A stretch of DNA of 18,214 nucleotides from an uncultured Gammaproteobacteria bacterium (lineage in GTDB: Bacteria > Pseudomonadota > Gammaproteobacteria > SZUA-140), in NCBI GenBank assembly GCA_945787585.1, contig CALZIG010000065.1, forward strand, positions 1 through 18,214. The letters run 5' to 3'. Below are positions 7,094 to 16,471 of the stretch, piece after piece. Every line of letters begins with the position of its first letter. The first letter of the stretch is position 1. The notes below the pieces were generated by a model. It saw only the letters and a list, made by a program, of their open reading frames with translations, did no database searches and was not told the DNA's origin. The translations under genes and the position numbers were made by a program.

Positions 7094-7915
7094 CTACCTA
7101 TAACGTATTTCGGCGCTAATTTTATCACTGACAGGTGCCTGCAAACCACTGAGCATAGCCCTGCTATTTAAAGGCCTGCTGCCAAGATGAACAGCGAGCG
7201 CGGCTCGCATCAAACGTTTAATTTCCCGTAAAGAGCGCTTATCACTAAAAACACCCTTTGCCAAATCAAGCAAACTCTTACCATGTAGCTTAATCACATC
7301 ACCTTTGTATGATGAGTTATTAAGCGAAGTTTCAAGTTCTACCTCAGCTTCATTAACAAGCACCGGCCCTTGATCCAGATAGTAATGATATAGCGCTTCT
7401 TCACTTAACACTGAGCCACTAACTACCTCATGGTCAAGTATCAAAGCATAGCCTAGCTCGTAGAGCAGCTGTTTCTCGAATTTTCGTAAAGCGGCCTGTT
7501 CATTTGCGGGGGCTTTTTCATCCATGTATTGTAGTTTGGCTAACTGTTGAAGCACTTCAAGATAGGCGTGAAAAAGGTCAGCATGTGGATCATCACGATG
7601 TAATAACCGCACCATAAGTTCATTAATATAAAAGCCACTGATCAGTGCACGACGGTCCAGCATAAATGGTACGCCATTACTTTCAAGTGCCGTCAATGTG
7701 CCAAGCTCACCCCTTGCCAACCAGGAAATGAGCAAAGGTTGAAAGGGTTGTATCAGTGGTGCAAGTCGTGATTTTGCTTTACGAACACCTCGTGCGACTA
7801 CGCTAATGCGGCCATGAGAAGAGGTAAAGAGATCAACGATCATACTCGTATTGCGGTATGCTCTTTGATGTAGCACAAAGCCAGGCTCAAGCAGGTGGCG
7901 GTTTGGTGAGCCCAC
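7094..7915 (-). CDS. recO: DNA repair protein RecO
   Basis: 273 residues. RecO binds single-stranded DNA and SSB and, with RecR, loads RecA in the RecF pathway. An N-terminal OB-fold ([19 protein letters not shown], then [15 protein letters not shown]) fills about residues 12-90, followed by a helical C-terminal domain. I see no zinc-finger Cys set, as is usual for proteobacterial RecO. The start is GTG at 7915; the GGAG that could serve it lies within the last era codons, 11 bases away. The era stop is 8 bases upstream, so coupling is likely. The C-terminal domain is less typical in sequence than the N-terminus. Confidence 0.93.
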   Translation of the reverse strand: MGSPNRHLLEPGFVLHQRAYRNTSMIVDLFTSSHGRISVVARGVRKAKSRLAPLIQPFQPLLISWLARGELGTLTALESNGVPFMLDRRALISGFYINELMVRLLHRDDPHADLFHAYLEVLQQLAKLQYMDEKAPANEQAALRKFEKQLLYELGYALILDHEVVSGSVLSEEALYHYYLDQGPVLVNEAEVELETSLNNSSYKGDVIKLHGKSLLDLAKGVFSDKRSLREIKRLMRAALAVHLGSRPLNSRAMLSGLQAPVSDKISAEIRYR

Positions 7916-7923
7916 GTTACGTT

Positions 7924-8823
7924 TTACTCCGTATAACCCAGGTTTTGTAGAGCACGCTCATCATCTGCCCACTTATCTTTCACCTTTACCCATAGTTTGA
8001 GAAAGACCTTTTTTTCAAACATCGACTCCATTTCGATACGCGCCTGTTTGCCCACGGCTTTCAGCATTTCACCATCTTTACCGATGACGATACTCTTTTG
8101 ATTATCACGCTCCACCCAGATCAACGCATGAATATGTAACACCTTATTTTCCAGCTTAAACTGCTCTATCTCAACCGTAATTGAATAGGGAATCTCCTCT
8201 CCCAGGCGCATCATTAACTTTTCACGCACTAACTCGGCCGCAATAAAACGCTCACTTTTATCGGTGACCTGATCTTCTGGAAAAAATGCCGGTGATGCGG
8301 GTAGCAGCGCGGTGACTGTACTTTCTAGTGCTTCAATATTCTCACCGCTAGTCGCTGAAATCGGGATGATTTCTTTGAAAGTCATTCTTTCTGATAACTG
8401 CTTAATGTACGGTAATAATTTATCCCGGTCTTGCAGTTTATCTAGTTTATTCAGCGCAAGGATTACGGGGACCTTAATGTCTTTTAACTTCTCCAGAATC
8501 GCTTCGTCATCATCCAGCCAACGTAGGCTGTCGACGACAAACACCACCACATCGACATCATTAATGACACTCGCGGCGGCCTTATTCATGTAGCGATTCA
8601 TCGCCTTTTTACTACCAGTATGTAAACCGGGAGTGTCCACATAAATAACCTGCGCACCTTCTGTCGATTTGATACCGAGAATCTGATGACGAGTAGTTTG
8701 TGGCTTACGCGTAGTAATGCTGATCTTCTGCCCCAGGATACGGTTCAGTAAGGTAGATTTTCCAACATTTGGTCGCCCAACAATTGCAACATAACCGCAA
8801 TGCTTTAATAAATCATTGTTCAT
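7924..8823 (-). CDS. era: GTPase Era, 16S rRNA maturation
   Basis: 299 residues, standard length. Era binds GTP and the 3' end of 16S rRNA and assists 30S subunit assembly at the membrane periphery. G1 GRPNVGKS (16-23), switch I with PQTTRHQILG (41-50), G3 DTPG (63-66) and G4 NKLD (125-128). A C-terminal KH domain carries the IVIGKDGEMLKAVG loop. ATG at 8823 lies inside the last codons of rnc (11-base overlap) with little ribosome site of its own, so it is translationally coupled. Era and RNase III act on the same rRNA precursors, which fits the pairing. Confidence 0.98.
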   Translation of the reverse strand: MNNDLLKHCGYVAIVGRPNVGKSTLLNRILGQKISITTRKPQTTRHQILGIKSTEGAQVIYVDTPGLHTGSKKAMNRYMNKAAASVINDVDVVVFVVDSLRWLDDDEAILEKLKDIKVPVILALNKLDKLQDRDKLLPYIKQLSERMTFKEIIPISATSGENIEALESTVTALLPASPAFFPEDQVTDKSERFIAAELVREKLMMRLGEEIPYSITVEIEQFKLENKVLHIHALIWVERDNQKSIVIGKDGEMLKAVGKQARIEMESMFEKKVFLKLWVKVKDKWADDERALQNLGYTE

Positions 8824-9502
8824 TTTTTAATAATAACTCTAGTGCATTTAATGCAGCTTTCTGTTCGGCTTTACGGCGGCTTTTTCCTAGCCCGATAATT
8901 TTTTCATCTAATCCTTCAACCATGCAATCTACAGTGAAAGACTGAGAATGTCCTTCACCATCAATGGCAACCACTGAGTAATTAGGCAATGTACGTTTTT
9001 TACCCTGCAGGTACTCTTGCAGCCTTGTTTTGGGGTCTTTGAGTTCGCTATCTGCACAGACTTCAGTTAACGCCGCCTGATACAGGTTTAAAATAAAGGC
9101 TTTTGCGGCCTCAAAACCACCATCCTGCAAAACAGCGCCGATAACCGCTTCCAATGTCCCTGCTAATATCGACTCACGGCGAAAGCCACCACTCTTCAGC
9201 TCACCCGGACCGAGCACAATGTAATCACCTAGATTAAGATTTCGTGCCAATTTTGCCAGCGTGCTACCGCGAACCAGCGATGCGCGTAAGCGACTCAATT
9301 TTCCTTCATCGACATCTGGAAATTGATGATAGAGCGCCTCAGCAATCACAAAGTTGAGAATCGCATCACCCAAAAACTCAAGGCGCTCGTTATTTTTACT
9401 ACCGACACTGCGGTGAGTCAGCGCCATTTCCAGGTAGTGGCGTTGCGTAAAGTGGTACGCAAGCACCTGCTCTGCCTTCTCAATAGAGCGGTTCAAATCC
9501 AT
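8813..9502 (-). CDS. rnc: Ribonuclease III, with an unusual active-site Gly
   Basis: 229 residues. It cleaves double-stranded RNA, including the rRNA precursor. The catalytic domain has the signature ERLEFLGDA (39-47), with metal ligands Glu42 and Asp46. The C-terminal dsRNA-binding domain covers about 155-226 (DPKTRLQEYLQ to KAEQKAALNALELL). In the second metal motif, SILADTxEAxIG in E. coli, the sequence reads SILAGTLEAVIG (111-122). Gly115 replaces the Asp equivalent to E. coli Asp114, while Glu118 (E. coli Glu117) is kept. The codon is GGG, so this is not a one-base change from an Asp codon. ATG at 9502, AGGA about 10 bases upstream. Identity certain; full catalytic strength is open. Confidence 0.96.
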   Translation of the reverse strand: MDLNRSIEKAEQVLAYHFTQRHYLEMALTHRSVGSKNNERLEFLGDAILNFVIAEALYHQFPDVDEGKLSRLRASLVRGSTLAKLARNLNLGDYIVLGPGELKSGGFRRESILAGTLEAVIGAVLQDGGFEAAKAFILNLYQAALTEVCADSELKDPKTRLQEYLQGKKRTLPNYSVVAIDGEGHSQSFTVDCMVEGLDEKIIGLGKSRRKAEQKAALNALELLLKNEQ

Positions 9503-9529
9503 TTATACTTTATCCTACAAATCATAAAA

Positions 9530-9898
9530 CTAAATTGTCAGGTGATCGCTAAAGTAGATGACGATATCAATATTACCCACCATTGGCTTGCGAACTTCAT
9601 AGATAATATCGATCGTCATGTCGCTCTTGCTTTTCTTAACAGTGATATTTTCACGATTCACACTCGTTACATCGTTAATAGAAAAGCGACGTGAAAGCAT
9701 TGTTTTAATCTCAGAGGATTTCATCTCTTTTATATTGTTTTCATTCGCTAGCGAGTTTAATGATGTTGTAACATTAAAGTGTTCCATATAAACAGGGAAA
9801 AGTTTCAACAACACCAGTACCGACAAAACAATTAAAACAATGATAGCGGCAAACCCACTACCGGTAGCGCCCTGCTGCTTCGCTGCTATTCTATTCAT
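9530..9898 (-). CDS. DUF4845 single-pass membrane protein
   Basis: 122 residues. A short cytoplasmic N-terminus (MNRIAAKQQGATG) is followed by one hydrophobic helix at about residues 15-35 (FAAIIVLIVLSVLVLLKLFP). The rest is a periplasmic domain of about 85 residues with beta-strand character near the end. Small proteins of this kind sit between lepB and rnc in many gamma- and betaproteobacteria; their role is unknown. The start is the ATG at 9898, with AAGGAG 6 bases upstream; a TTG two codons earlier is less likely. The gap to lepB is 39 bases. Confidence 0.85.
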   Translation of the reverse strand: MNRIAAKQQGATGSGFAAIIVLIVLSVLVLLKLFPVYMEHFNVTTSLNSLANENNIKEMKSSEIKTMLSRRFSINDVTSVNRENITVKKSKSDMTIDIIYEVRKPMVGNIDIVIYFSDHLTI

Positions 9899-9937
9899 TA
9901 CCAACTCCTTAATTTAGTCATTTTTTGATACTGGTAA

Positions 9938-10768
9938 TTACTTAATATTGTCACCGATTCGTTCCCAGCTAATGCCACCTGCAGAAGAATCCCAGTTCAT
10001 CCAGATCATGAAGGCCTTGCCGACCAGATGGTCTTCAGGCACGGTACCCCAGAAGCGGCTATCATTACTGTTATCACGATTATCACCCATGACAAAATAC
10101 TCACCTTCGGGGACCACAAACTCACCTTCACGGGCACGTTGTGCAGTATTGATGAGAATATCGTGCTTAATCTCACCCAAATGCTCGACACGATGACTTG
10201 CACCGGTCGAGTTTAAACCACTGCCAATCCCTACATAGCGGCCGATTTCTTCCTGATCCACTGGTTTGCCATTAATATAGATAGTTTTGTTGAAATAGCC
10301 AACCCGGTCGCCCGGTAAACCGACCACGCGTTTAATATAATCAAGTGACGGATCTTTGGGATAACGGAATACAACCACATCACCGCGTGCAGGCTCTGCG
10401 ATGTCGAGAATCTTTGTGCCCGCAACCGGTAACCGCACTCCGTAGCTAAATTTATTCACCAAAATGAAATCACCGACCAGCAGCGTTGGCATCATAGAAC
10501 CCGAGGGGATACGAAAAGGTTCCACCAGAAAAGAGCGCATCACAAAGACAATCAGAATGATGGGAAAAAAAGACCGGGCATATTCAACATAGGTTGGTTC
10601 CCTGAAGGTCTTAGCAATTTTTTCCTCATCAATGGGTGGTATCATCGAAGCACGTGCGCGCTGCTCCGCAGCACGACGTTTTGGCCCCCACTTCCAGTGG
10701 TCCAATGCCCATATGACACCACTGATGACCAATAACAGCAGCATGATTCCCTGGAAATCGAAATTCAT
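9938..10768 (-). CDS. lepB: Signal peptidase I
   Basis: 276 residues, inner membrane, active site facing the periplasm. It removes signal peptides from Sec and Tat substrates, among them the TlpA, DUF3570, DUF1501 and RseB proteins encoded here. Two hydrophobic helices lie at about 7-22 and 67-80. The catalytic Ser91 is in PSGSMMPTL and the general-base Lys146 in DYIKRVVG. Box E, GDNRDNSNDSR, is near 223-233. ATG at 10768 follows the lepA stop by 3 bases, the typical lepA-lepB operon. Confidence 0.98.
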   Translation of the reverse strand: MNFDFQGIMLLLLVISGVIWALDHWKWGPKRRAAEQRARASMIPPIDEEKIAKTFREPTYVEYARSFFPIILIVFVMRSFLVEPFRIPSGSMMPTLLVGDFILVNKFSYGVRLPVAGTKILDIAEPARGDVVVFRYPKDPSLDYIKRVVGLPGDRVGYFNKTIYINGKPVDQEEIGRYVGIGSGLNSTGASHRVEHLGEIKHDILINTAQRAREGEFVVPEGEYFVMGDNRDNSNDSRFWGTVPEDHLVGKAFMIWMNWDSSAGGISWERIGDNIK

Positions 10769-10771
10769 TTT

Positions 10772-12562
10772 TTATTTACCCGTTTTTAGTACAGCAAGAA
10801 AGGCGTCCTGAGGAATCTCAACAGACCCGACCTGCTTCATACGTTTTTTACCGGCCTTCTGCTTTTCCAGAAGCTTACGTTTACGACTGATATCACCGCC
10901 GTAACATTTAGCAGTTACATTCTTGCGTAATGCTTTGACCGTCTCGCGCGCGATGATATGCGCACCAATCGCCGCCTGAATCGCAACATCAAACATCTGG
11001 CGAGGAATCAGCGTGCGCATACGCTCAACCAGTTCCCGTCCGCGAAATTGTGAACGGTCACGGTGAATGATCAATGAAAGCGCATCGACACGTTCACCGT
11101 TGATAAGCATATCAAGCTTTACCAGATCCGCGGCCTGAAAACGGAGAAAAGCGTAATCAAGCGAGGCATATCCGCGGCTGACCGATTTTAGCCTATCATA
11201 AAAGTCCATCACCACTTCACTCATCGGTAATTCATAACTGACGGCAACCTGGTTACCATGATAGTGCATCTTTTTCTGCACCCCGCGTTTCTCAATACAA
11301 AGGGTGATCACCGCACCAAGATGGGTTTGCGGCACCAGAATATCCGCTTGTATAATCGGCTCACGAAACTCCTCGATCATGCCTGGATCCGGAATTCGTG
11401 ATGGGTTATCAATCTGTAACACATCACCCTTAGTTGTCACAATTTCATAAATAACCGTGGGTGCGGTCGTAATTAGCGAAAGATCATATTCACGTTCCAG
11501 CCGTTCCTGGATGATTTCCATATGCAGCATGCCAAGAAAACCACATCGAAAGCCAAAACCGAGCGCCTGCGATGACTCCGGCTCATAAAAAAGCGATGCG
11601 TCATTAAGACTGAGCTTGGCCAACGCATCACGAAAATCTTCGTAATCCTCAGCATTAATAGGAAACAGACCAGCGAAAACCTGTGGCTTTGCTTTCTGGA
11701 AATCTGGCAACGCACTCGAAGCAGGGTTGCCTGTCAGCGTTAAGGTGTCCCCCACTGGGGCACCGTTGATCTCTTTGATGCCGGCAATGACATAACCCAC
11801 CTCCCCAGCTGCAAGGAATTTTTTATCATTGGCCTTGGGAGTGTAGATGCCAACACGATCAATCTGGTGACTTTTGCCGGTCGACATCACAGTGACCTTA
11901 TCCTTAACAGAAATCGTGCCTTGAACGATACGTACCAATGAGACCACCCCTAGAAAGTTATCAAACCAGGAGTCGATGATTAACGCCTGTAGTGGCGCGT
12001 TTGGGTCACCCTCGGGCGGCGGAATGCGGGTCACAATCTCTTCCAGCAAGGCATCGATGCCGAGACCGGTCTTGGCACTCACGCGCACCGCATCTTCTGC
12101 CACAACACCGACGATCTCTTCAATTTCCTGGATCACTCGGTCAGGGTCTGAGGTAGGCAAATCTATTTTATTCAACACAGGCACAACCTCCAGCCCCTGC
12201 TCAATGGCTGTGTAACAGGTCGCAACCGTCTGTGCCTCGACGCCCTGCGAGGCATCAACCACTAACAACGCCCCCTCACAGGCCGCCAGTGAACGCGATA
12301 CTTCATAGGCAAAGTCCACGTGACCGGGCGTATCGATAAAATTAAACTGGTAGCGCTCACCATCATTGGCAACATACTCTAGCGTAACGCTCTGCGCCTT
12401 AATAGTGATGCCTCGCTCGCGCTCAATATCCATTGAATCGAGCACCTGTGCCGACATCTCACGCTCACTCAACCCACCGCAGGTCTGAATGAGACGATCT
12501 GAAAGCGTTGATTTACCATGGTCGATATGGGCAATGATCGAGAAATTACGTATGTGCTTCAT
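10772..12562 (-). CDS. lepA: Elongation factor 4 (LepA), ribosomal GTPase
   Basis: 596 residues, full length. A translational GTPase of the EF-G family that acts on stalled or assembling ribosomes. G1 AHIDHGKS (11-18), switch region RGITIKAQ, G3 DTPGH (77-81), G4 NKID (131-134). The C-terminal LepA domain carries the invariant [18 protein letters not shown] stretch. ATG at 12562 matches the family start [16 protein letters not shown]. There is no good ribosome site; only CTGAG lies about 13 bases upstream. It is the first gene after a strong terminator, so it probably needs its own promoter, but I could not find a convincing one in the roughly 40 bases available. Confidence 0.98.
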   Translation of the reverse strand: MKHIRNFSIIAHIDHGKSTLSDRLIQTCGGLSEREMSAQVLDSMDIERERGITIKAQSVTLEYVANDGERYQFNFIDTPGHVDFAYEVSRSLAACEGALLVVDASQGVEAQTVATCYTAIEQGLEVVPVLNKIDLPTSDPDRVIQEIEEIVGVVAEDAVRVSAKTGLGIDALLEEIVTRIPPPEGDPNAPLQALIIDSWFDNFLGVVSLVRIVQGTISVKDKVTVMSTGKSHQIDRVGIYTPKANDKKFLAAGEVGYVIAGIKEINGAPVGDTLTLTGNPASSALPDFQKAKPQVFAGLFPINAEDYEDFRDALAKLSLNDASLFYEPESSQALGFGFRCGFLGMLHMEIIQERLEREYDLSLITTAPTVIYEIVTTKGDVLQIDNPSRIPDPGMIEEFREPIIQADILVPQTHLGAVITLCIEKRGVQKKMHYHGNQVAVSYELPMSEVVMDFYDRLKSVSRGYASLDYAFLRFQAADLVKLDMLINGERVDALSLIIHRDRSQFRGRELVERMRTLIPRQMFDVAIQAAIGAHIIARETVKALRKNVTAKCYGGDISRKRKLLEKQKAGKKRMKQVGSVEIPQDAFLAVLKTGK

Positions 12563-12602
12563 TATATTAGGTAAACTCAGAACGGGTATGATCCCGAAAT
12601 TT

Positions 12603-12641
12603 CCAAAAAATAAGGGGGGAATTCTAAACGATTCCCCCCTT
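12603..12641 (-). terminator. Rho-independent terminator after mucD
   Basis: A perfect 11-base-pair stem, AAGGGGGGAAT (12612-12622) against ATTCCCCCCTT (12631-12641), with an 8-base loop. Read on the minus strand the stem is followed by TTATTTTTT. It ends the rpoE-mucD transcript about 70 bases past the mucD stop and separates it from lepA. Confidence 0.9.
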
Positions 12642-12710
12642 TTCTTGTATCATTTCCGCTCTAAAAAGCAGAAAAAGATGATTTAAGCAGTGCTGATGGA
12701 CGATTATCCC

Positions 12711-14174
12711 TTATTCATCAGCTATCACCTTCAAAGCGAGAAAGACTGGACCACTACTGCGCTGTACCAGAACAGGGACAGAACGACCTTCTTTTAATCC
12801 TTCCACGATGTTTTTGAAGCCCTTAATGCTATCAATATCCTGATTATTCAACATCACGATAATATCGCCTTTACGCAGACCGGCACGGGCCGCTGCCCCG
12901 TTCCGTCCGACTGCATTGATATAGACCCCGGACTTGCCCTCTTCGAGCATCGCTTTCTGCTCATCATCTAATTCAGAAACAACCAGTGCGAGTCGCTCAA
13001 CCTCAGTCTCTTTATTGTTGTCGATTTTGCTCTCTGAAATTTCGACATCATCATCCAGTGGCAACTCACCGATTTTGACATTCAGTGTGATCGTCTTACC
13101 TTCGCGGATAATCTTTGTTTTAATCTTTTCGCCTACGCGCGTGCTGCCAACCATGGGGGGCAGTGCCGATGAACTTACGACCTCTTTACCATTGAATGCA
13201 ACAATCACATCACCCACCTTAATACCGGCTGCTTCAGCGGGGCTCTCAGGCAGTACCTTAGCGACAAGTGCACCGATCGGTTTTTCCATTTCAAATGACT
13301 CTGCCAATTCACGGGTGACATCCTGTATCAGAATGCCAAACCAGCCGCGTGTCACATGGCCCGTATCTTTCAACTGATCAACCACATTCATTGCGACATC
13401 CATTGGGATCGCAAACGAAAGTCCCATGAAGCCACCAGTACGGCTATAAATCTGTGAATTGATCCCAATCACTTCACCGTCGAGATTGAACAGTGGGCCG
13501 CCAGAATTACCCGGATTAATCGCCACATCGGTCTGTATAAACGGCACATAGTTTTCATTCGGCAGACTACGCCCTTTAGCACTAACAATGCCTGCGGTCA
13601 CCGTATGGTCAAAACCGAATGGCGAGCCAATCGCCAGCACCCACTCACCGACTTCAAGCGCATTCGACTTGCCAATTTTTACGATCGGAAGGTCATCTGC
13701 ATCGATCTTCAACAACGCCACATCACTACGTTTATCCATGCCAATTACTTCGGCAATAAACTCACGTCGATCACTCAGGCGCACAATGATTTCGTCCGCT
13801 TCTTTGATCACATGATTGTTGGTCAGCACATAACCATCTTTAGAGATAATAAATCCGGAGCCGAGTGATTTTGCGTCAAAGAAATCGGGCATACCGTTAT
13901 CACGCTTATCCTGCTCACCAAAAAAACGTTTGAGTAAATCATCAAATGGTGCACCACCGGGCGGAGTGCCGTGTGGGCGCCGCGATTGCCCACCGTGATT
14001 TACTTTCTGGGAGGTACTGATATTTACCACCGCACTACTATGGGTTTTAACCAGGCCTGTAAAATCAGGCAGCCCATTCGATGATGCGGCCTGGCTACTA
14101 TTGATGCATGCTACAAAAAGCACGCATGCAAATGCGATAAAGCCCGATTTCTTTATCGTCATCAAATCTCTCAT
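12711..14174 (-). CDS. mucD: DegP/HtrA-type periplasmic serine protease (MucD)
   Basis: 487 residues from the ATG at 14174, chosen because GGGAG lies 5 bases upstream; a TTG at 14198 would add 8 residues. It degrades or refolds misfolded envelope proteins. Signal peptide at about 1-29, cleaved near SSQA. Trypsin-like domain with the catalytic triad His121 (TNNHVI), Asp151 (RSDVALLKI) and Ser224 (PGNSGGP). Two PDZ domains follow: the first at about 260-355 (FGILIQDV, SPAEAAGIKVGDVI), the second at about 385-480 (AARAGLRKGDIIVML). A Pro/Gly-rich loop at 60-80 resembles the LA loop of DegP. The position directly after rseC matches Pseudomonas mucD and suggests control by RpoE. The signal's FVAC is a poor lipobox. 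Confidence 0.94.
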   Translation of the reverse strand: MRDLMTIKKSGFIAFACVLFVACINSSQAASSNGLPDFTGLVKTHSSAVVNISTSQKVNHGGQSRRPHGTPPGGAPFDDLLKRFFGEQDKRDNGMPDFFDAKSLGSGFIISKDGYVLTNNHVIKEADEIIVRLSDRREFIAEVIGMDKRSDVALLKIDADDLPIVKIGKSNALEVGEWVLAIGSPFGFDHTVTAGIVSAKGRSLPNENYVPFIQTDVAINPGNSGGPLFNLDGEVIGINSQIYSRTGGFMGLSFAIPMDVAMNVVDQLKDTGHVTRGWFGILIQDVTRELAESFEMEKPIGALVAKVLPESPAEAAGIKVGDVIVAFNGKEVVSSSALPPMVGSTRVGEKIKTKIIREGKTITLNVKIGELPLDDDVEISESKIDNNKETEVERLALVVSELDDEQKAMLEEGKSGVYINAVGRNGAAARAGLRKGDIIVMLNNQDIDSIKGFKNIVEGLKEGRSVPVLVQRSSGPVFLALKVIADE

Positions 14175-14201
14175 AACGTCTCCCTTTTGTTTAATCAAGC
14201 G

Positions 14202-14702
14202 TTAACCCGGCCCTGGTAACCCAGCGTTCTTTTTAAATTCAACATGAACTTCATTCACTGCACTGCGCAATATCTCTGGTTGACATTCATTACGCAGGCG
14301 TAATGTCGCGGTATACCGGCGTAACCAGTAAAACCCTGCCACAAGCCCTGCAAATGCAGCCATAATCGTAAAGCCCTCGACACCGCTCCCCCATAGTCGA
14401 ACGCCAACCATGTCGGCAATACCGGCACAAACCAACATCAAAAGAAGTGGCACGAAGTATGCCGCAAACGAACTTTTTAACAACCAGTCTTCATCAATAC
14501 CGATGATCACTTGTTCGTTAACTCCAGCGTTGATGTGATTGATCGCACGAAATTGAACGGCAGAGCGACCAAGCACTTTGCTCAAAACAGCAGTGCCACA
14601 CCCTTTGTTAACAGTACACGATTGACAGGTTGATTTACGTTGAGTTTCAACGACGGCATAGCCCTCTTCAATCGCGATTACACGCGCCTGCTCTTCTATC
14701 AT
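14202..14702 (-). CDS. rseC: RseC/MucC-family inner-membrane regulator
   Basis: 166 residues. RseC family proteins modulate the sigma-E response and, in other operons, reduce SoxR. An N-terminal soluble part carries Cys26, Cys29 and Cys35 (C-x2-C-x5-C in TCQSCTVNKGCG), typical of the family and possibly an iron-sulfur or metal site. Two membrane helices lie at about 78-99 and 108-126, followed by a short basic tail. ATG at 14702 overlaps the rseB stop as ATGA, so it is coupled to rseB. mucD follows with a gap of about 27 bases. Confidence 0.92.
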   Translation of the reverse strand: MIEEQARVIAIEEGYAVVETQRKSTCQSCTVNKGCGTAVLSKVLGRSAVQFRAINHINAGVNEQVIIGIDEDWLLKSSFAAYFVPLLLMLVCAGIADMVGVRLWGSGVEGFTIMAAFAGLVAGFYWLRRYTATLRLRNECQPEILRSAVNEVHVEFKKNAGLPGPG

Positions 14703-15706
14703 GGCATTTTACTCAATGAGTCATTCGGTGTATGACGAACAGATTTACCAATCGACTCAAGGGTTTCGAGTGGCACCTCTCCCATCACGACAACCTGGTA
14801 GTCATCAATAACGGCAAGGTAGGCATTGGTTGCGCCACGTTGCGAGACACCACTAAACGCGTCACTTTTACCCTGTTTGTCGATAAATACGGAAACAGTA
14901 GCTAGCCCATCTGAAAACACAATGTGCTCAAAGGGTGTCTGCTTTCGATCTGTACTCCGTTGGTAATTGGCTAATTGAAATCCGCTTGGAATATATTTTA
15001 CCGCCCAATTATTCGCACTATTAGTATGTAATGGCACGACAGATATCGATTGATTTTGGTTTATATCGAAAGCGTTTTCAGCGATCAGCTGGTGCACATG
15101 CAGCGGAATCTGGTCACCAAAGAATTCGATATTGGTGTATATCATCTGTTCCAGCACTTCGCCATTGATCGTCAGGTGTTCCAGTTTCAGTAACAGGCCA
15201 CTTTGTTGATCAATCCAGATTTGGTAGCCGTAACGATGTTGATCGCGGGGAGTAATTACCACCTTCTGGCTTGCTCTGTCGGCAACACGTGCAACACCTG
15301 CCAGTGATAATTGGTAATAACGGCTAATTTCTTCGATGCGATCAGCAAGTGTCACCGCACTGCCGCCCTTAATACCCGGGTTGTCATACACTAACGGCGT
15401 CTTAATATTGGGCAATATACATTTGACCCGATGCGAGTTACGTACTACAGCACCCGGCGTACCATTGAGTGACGTTAGGTGCTCCAGCATGCCATTGTCG
15501 CCTTGTGCGCGTATGATATTCATCGCCACCATCTCATCCCGGTAACGATAAATAAGTGTGCCCTGGTAACTCACCGAATGCTCGGCTTTAATCATTTTCT
15601 CCAACCATGCCTTGACTAGCATCGACTCGTCAGCCGCATAGCTCATCCCCATTGGCATGGAGAACACCAATAATAATGCAATAAAACGACGAGACACGAT
15701 ATGCAT
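14699..15706 (-). CDS. rseB: Sigma-E regulator RseB (MucB), periplasmic
   Basis: 335 residues. Signal peptide at about 1-25, cleaved after SYA. RseB binds the periplasmic part of RseA and shields it from the first protease, and releases it on sensing lipids or LPS intermediates. The N-terminal LolA-like domain begins with the SYQGTLIYRYRDEM stretch (46-59). A C-terminal domain (about 225-325) includes a PSGFQLA segment and an FSDGLATVSVFID strand typical of the family. ATG at 15706; the ribosome site is weak. The 61-base gap after rseA shows no strong signal. Confidence 0.93.
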   Translation of the reverse strand: MHIVSRRFIALLLVFSMPMGMSYAADESMLVKAWLEKMIKAEHSVSYQGTLIYRYRDEMVAMNIIRAQGDNGMLEHLTSLNGTPGAVVRNSHRVKCILPNIKTPLVYDNPGIKGGSAVTLADRIEEISRYYQLSLAGVARVADRASQKVVITPRDQHRYGYQIWIDQQSGLLLKLEHLTINGEVLEQMIYTNIEFFGDQIPLHVHQLIAENAFDINQNQSISVVPLHTNSANNWAVKYIPSGFQLANYQRSTDRKQTPFEHIVFSDGLATVSVFIDKQGKSDAFSGVSQRGATNAYLAVIDDYQVVVMGEVPLETLESIGKSVRHTPNDSLSKMP

Positions 15707-15767
15707 ATGCTTCAGAGATAGGTACCGTGATGTTTCATAGTGTTACGAGTATATCAATAATAATGAT

Positions 15768-16451
15768 TTACTGAGCACCCTCATACCCTACCAGTCGGGC
15801 GTATGGAATCATAGCCCTCTGTGTGGGCATCGCCATTGAATGCTCATTATGATTAACAATATAACGATGAAGTTGTTCATCTGGAATTCGAGACAGCGGA
15901 TAACGGTTTTGCACTAATACAGGCTCCTGATCAACTTCCTGGCGCCATTCGATATCGTTCAGCGCGGGTGGTTGCTGCACTAATGGCTGCTGCTTGGATG
16001 CCACTGTCTGGCCGATGGGCTGCGCGAATTGATCAACCTGATTGAGTTGAAACAACCCCGCAATTGCAAAGGCACTGATTGAGGCTGCGATGGCATAACC
16101 CCACACAGGATTTTTAGTATTCGTTGGTTTTGGTGCAATGTTGGTGACAGTCGCTTTGCTATCGGCTACGTCCTGTGCCGCTAAACTATTATGGTAGACA
16201 GGTTCACTGGCGATGGCCTTGCTGATATTGTTTGAGAGGTCGGCATAAAGTACGTCAGGAAGATTTTTTCGCATCGCCTCGCCAATCATATGGTACTGCT
16301 CCCAGCTCGACATAACGCTTGCATTGTCCGCGGTTACTTCCATTATTACCTGCGAACACTCCTGCCCATTGAGCTCATCATCCACCATTGATGAAATCTT
16401 TTCTTTAAGGCTATCTGCCGGTATATCTGAGGGAATCGTTGTCTCTGACAT
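15768..16451 (-). CDS. rseA: Anti-sigma-E factor RseA (MucA)
   Basis: 227 residues from the ATG at 16451, preferred because AGGTGAG stands 5 bases upstream; a GTG at 16460 would add 3 residues. The cytoplasmic N-terminal domain (about 14-75: LKEKISSMVDDELNG, SWEQYHMIGEAMR) binds RpoE and blocks promoter recognition. One membrane helix lies at about 115-135. The periplasmic tail ends in MIPYARLVGYEGAQ, resembling the RseB-binding end of MucA. The linker is rich in Gln/Pro. The gene begins 20 bases after rpoE, giving balanced expression of factor and antagonist. Confidence 0.93.
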   Translation of the reverse strand: MSETTIPSDIPADSLKEKISSMVDDELNGQECSQVIMEVTADNASVMSSWEQYHMIGEAMRKNLPDVLYADLSNNISKAIASEPVYHNSLAAQDVADSKATVTNIAPKPTNTKNPVWGYAIAASISAFAIAGLFQLNQVDQFAQPIGQTVASKQQPLVQQPPALNDIEWRQEVDQEPVLVQNRYPLSRIPDEQLHRYIVNHNEHSMAMPTQRAMIPYARLVGYEGAQ

Positions 16452-16471
16452 AATACTCACCTAAACCTGAT

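Noticed and set aside
12561..12566. Perfect TATAAT on the minus strand at the lepA start
   Set aside because: It overlaps the ATG itself, so transcription would begin inside the gene, and no -35 box stands at 16-18 bases.
12582..12595. Small inverted repeat CGGG-N6-CCCG upstream of lepA
   Set aside because: A four-base stem is too short to support an operator or terminator without conservation data.
12934..13377. 147-codon plus-strand reading frame, rich in Ser
   Set aside because: Antisense to the PDZ region of mucD. The Ser/Thr-rich low-complexity product is typical of a shadow frame.
14080..14100. Possible lipobox (FVAC) in the MucD signal peptide
   Set aside because: Phe at position -3 is unfavourable, and an ordinary cleavage site (SSQA) follows, as expected for a soluble periplasmic DegP-type protease.
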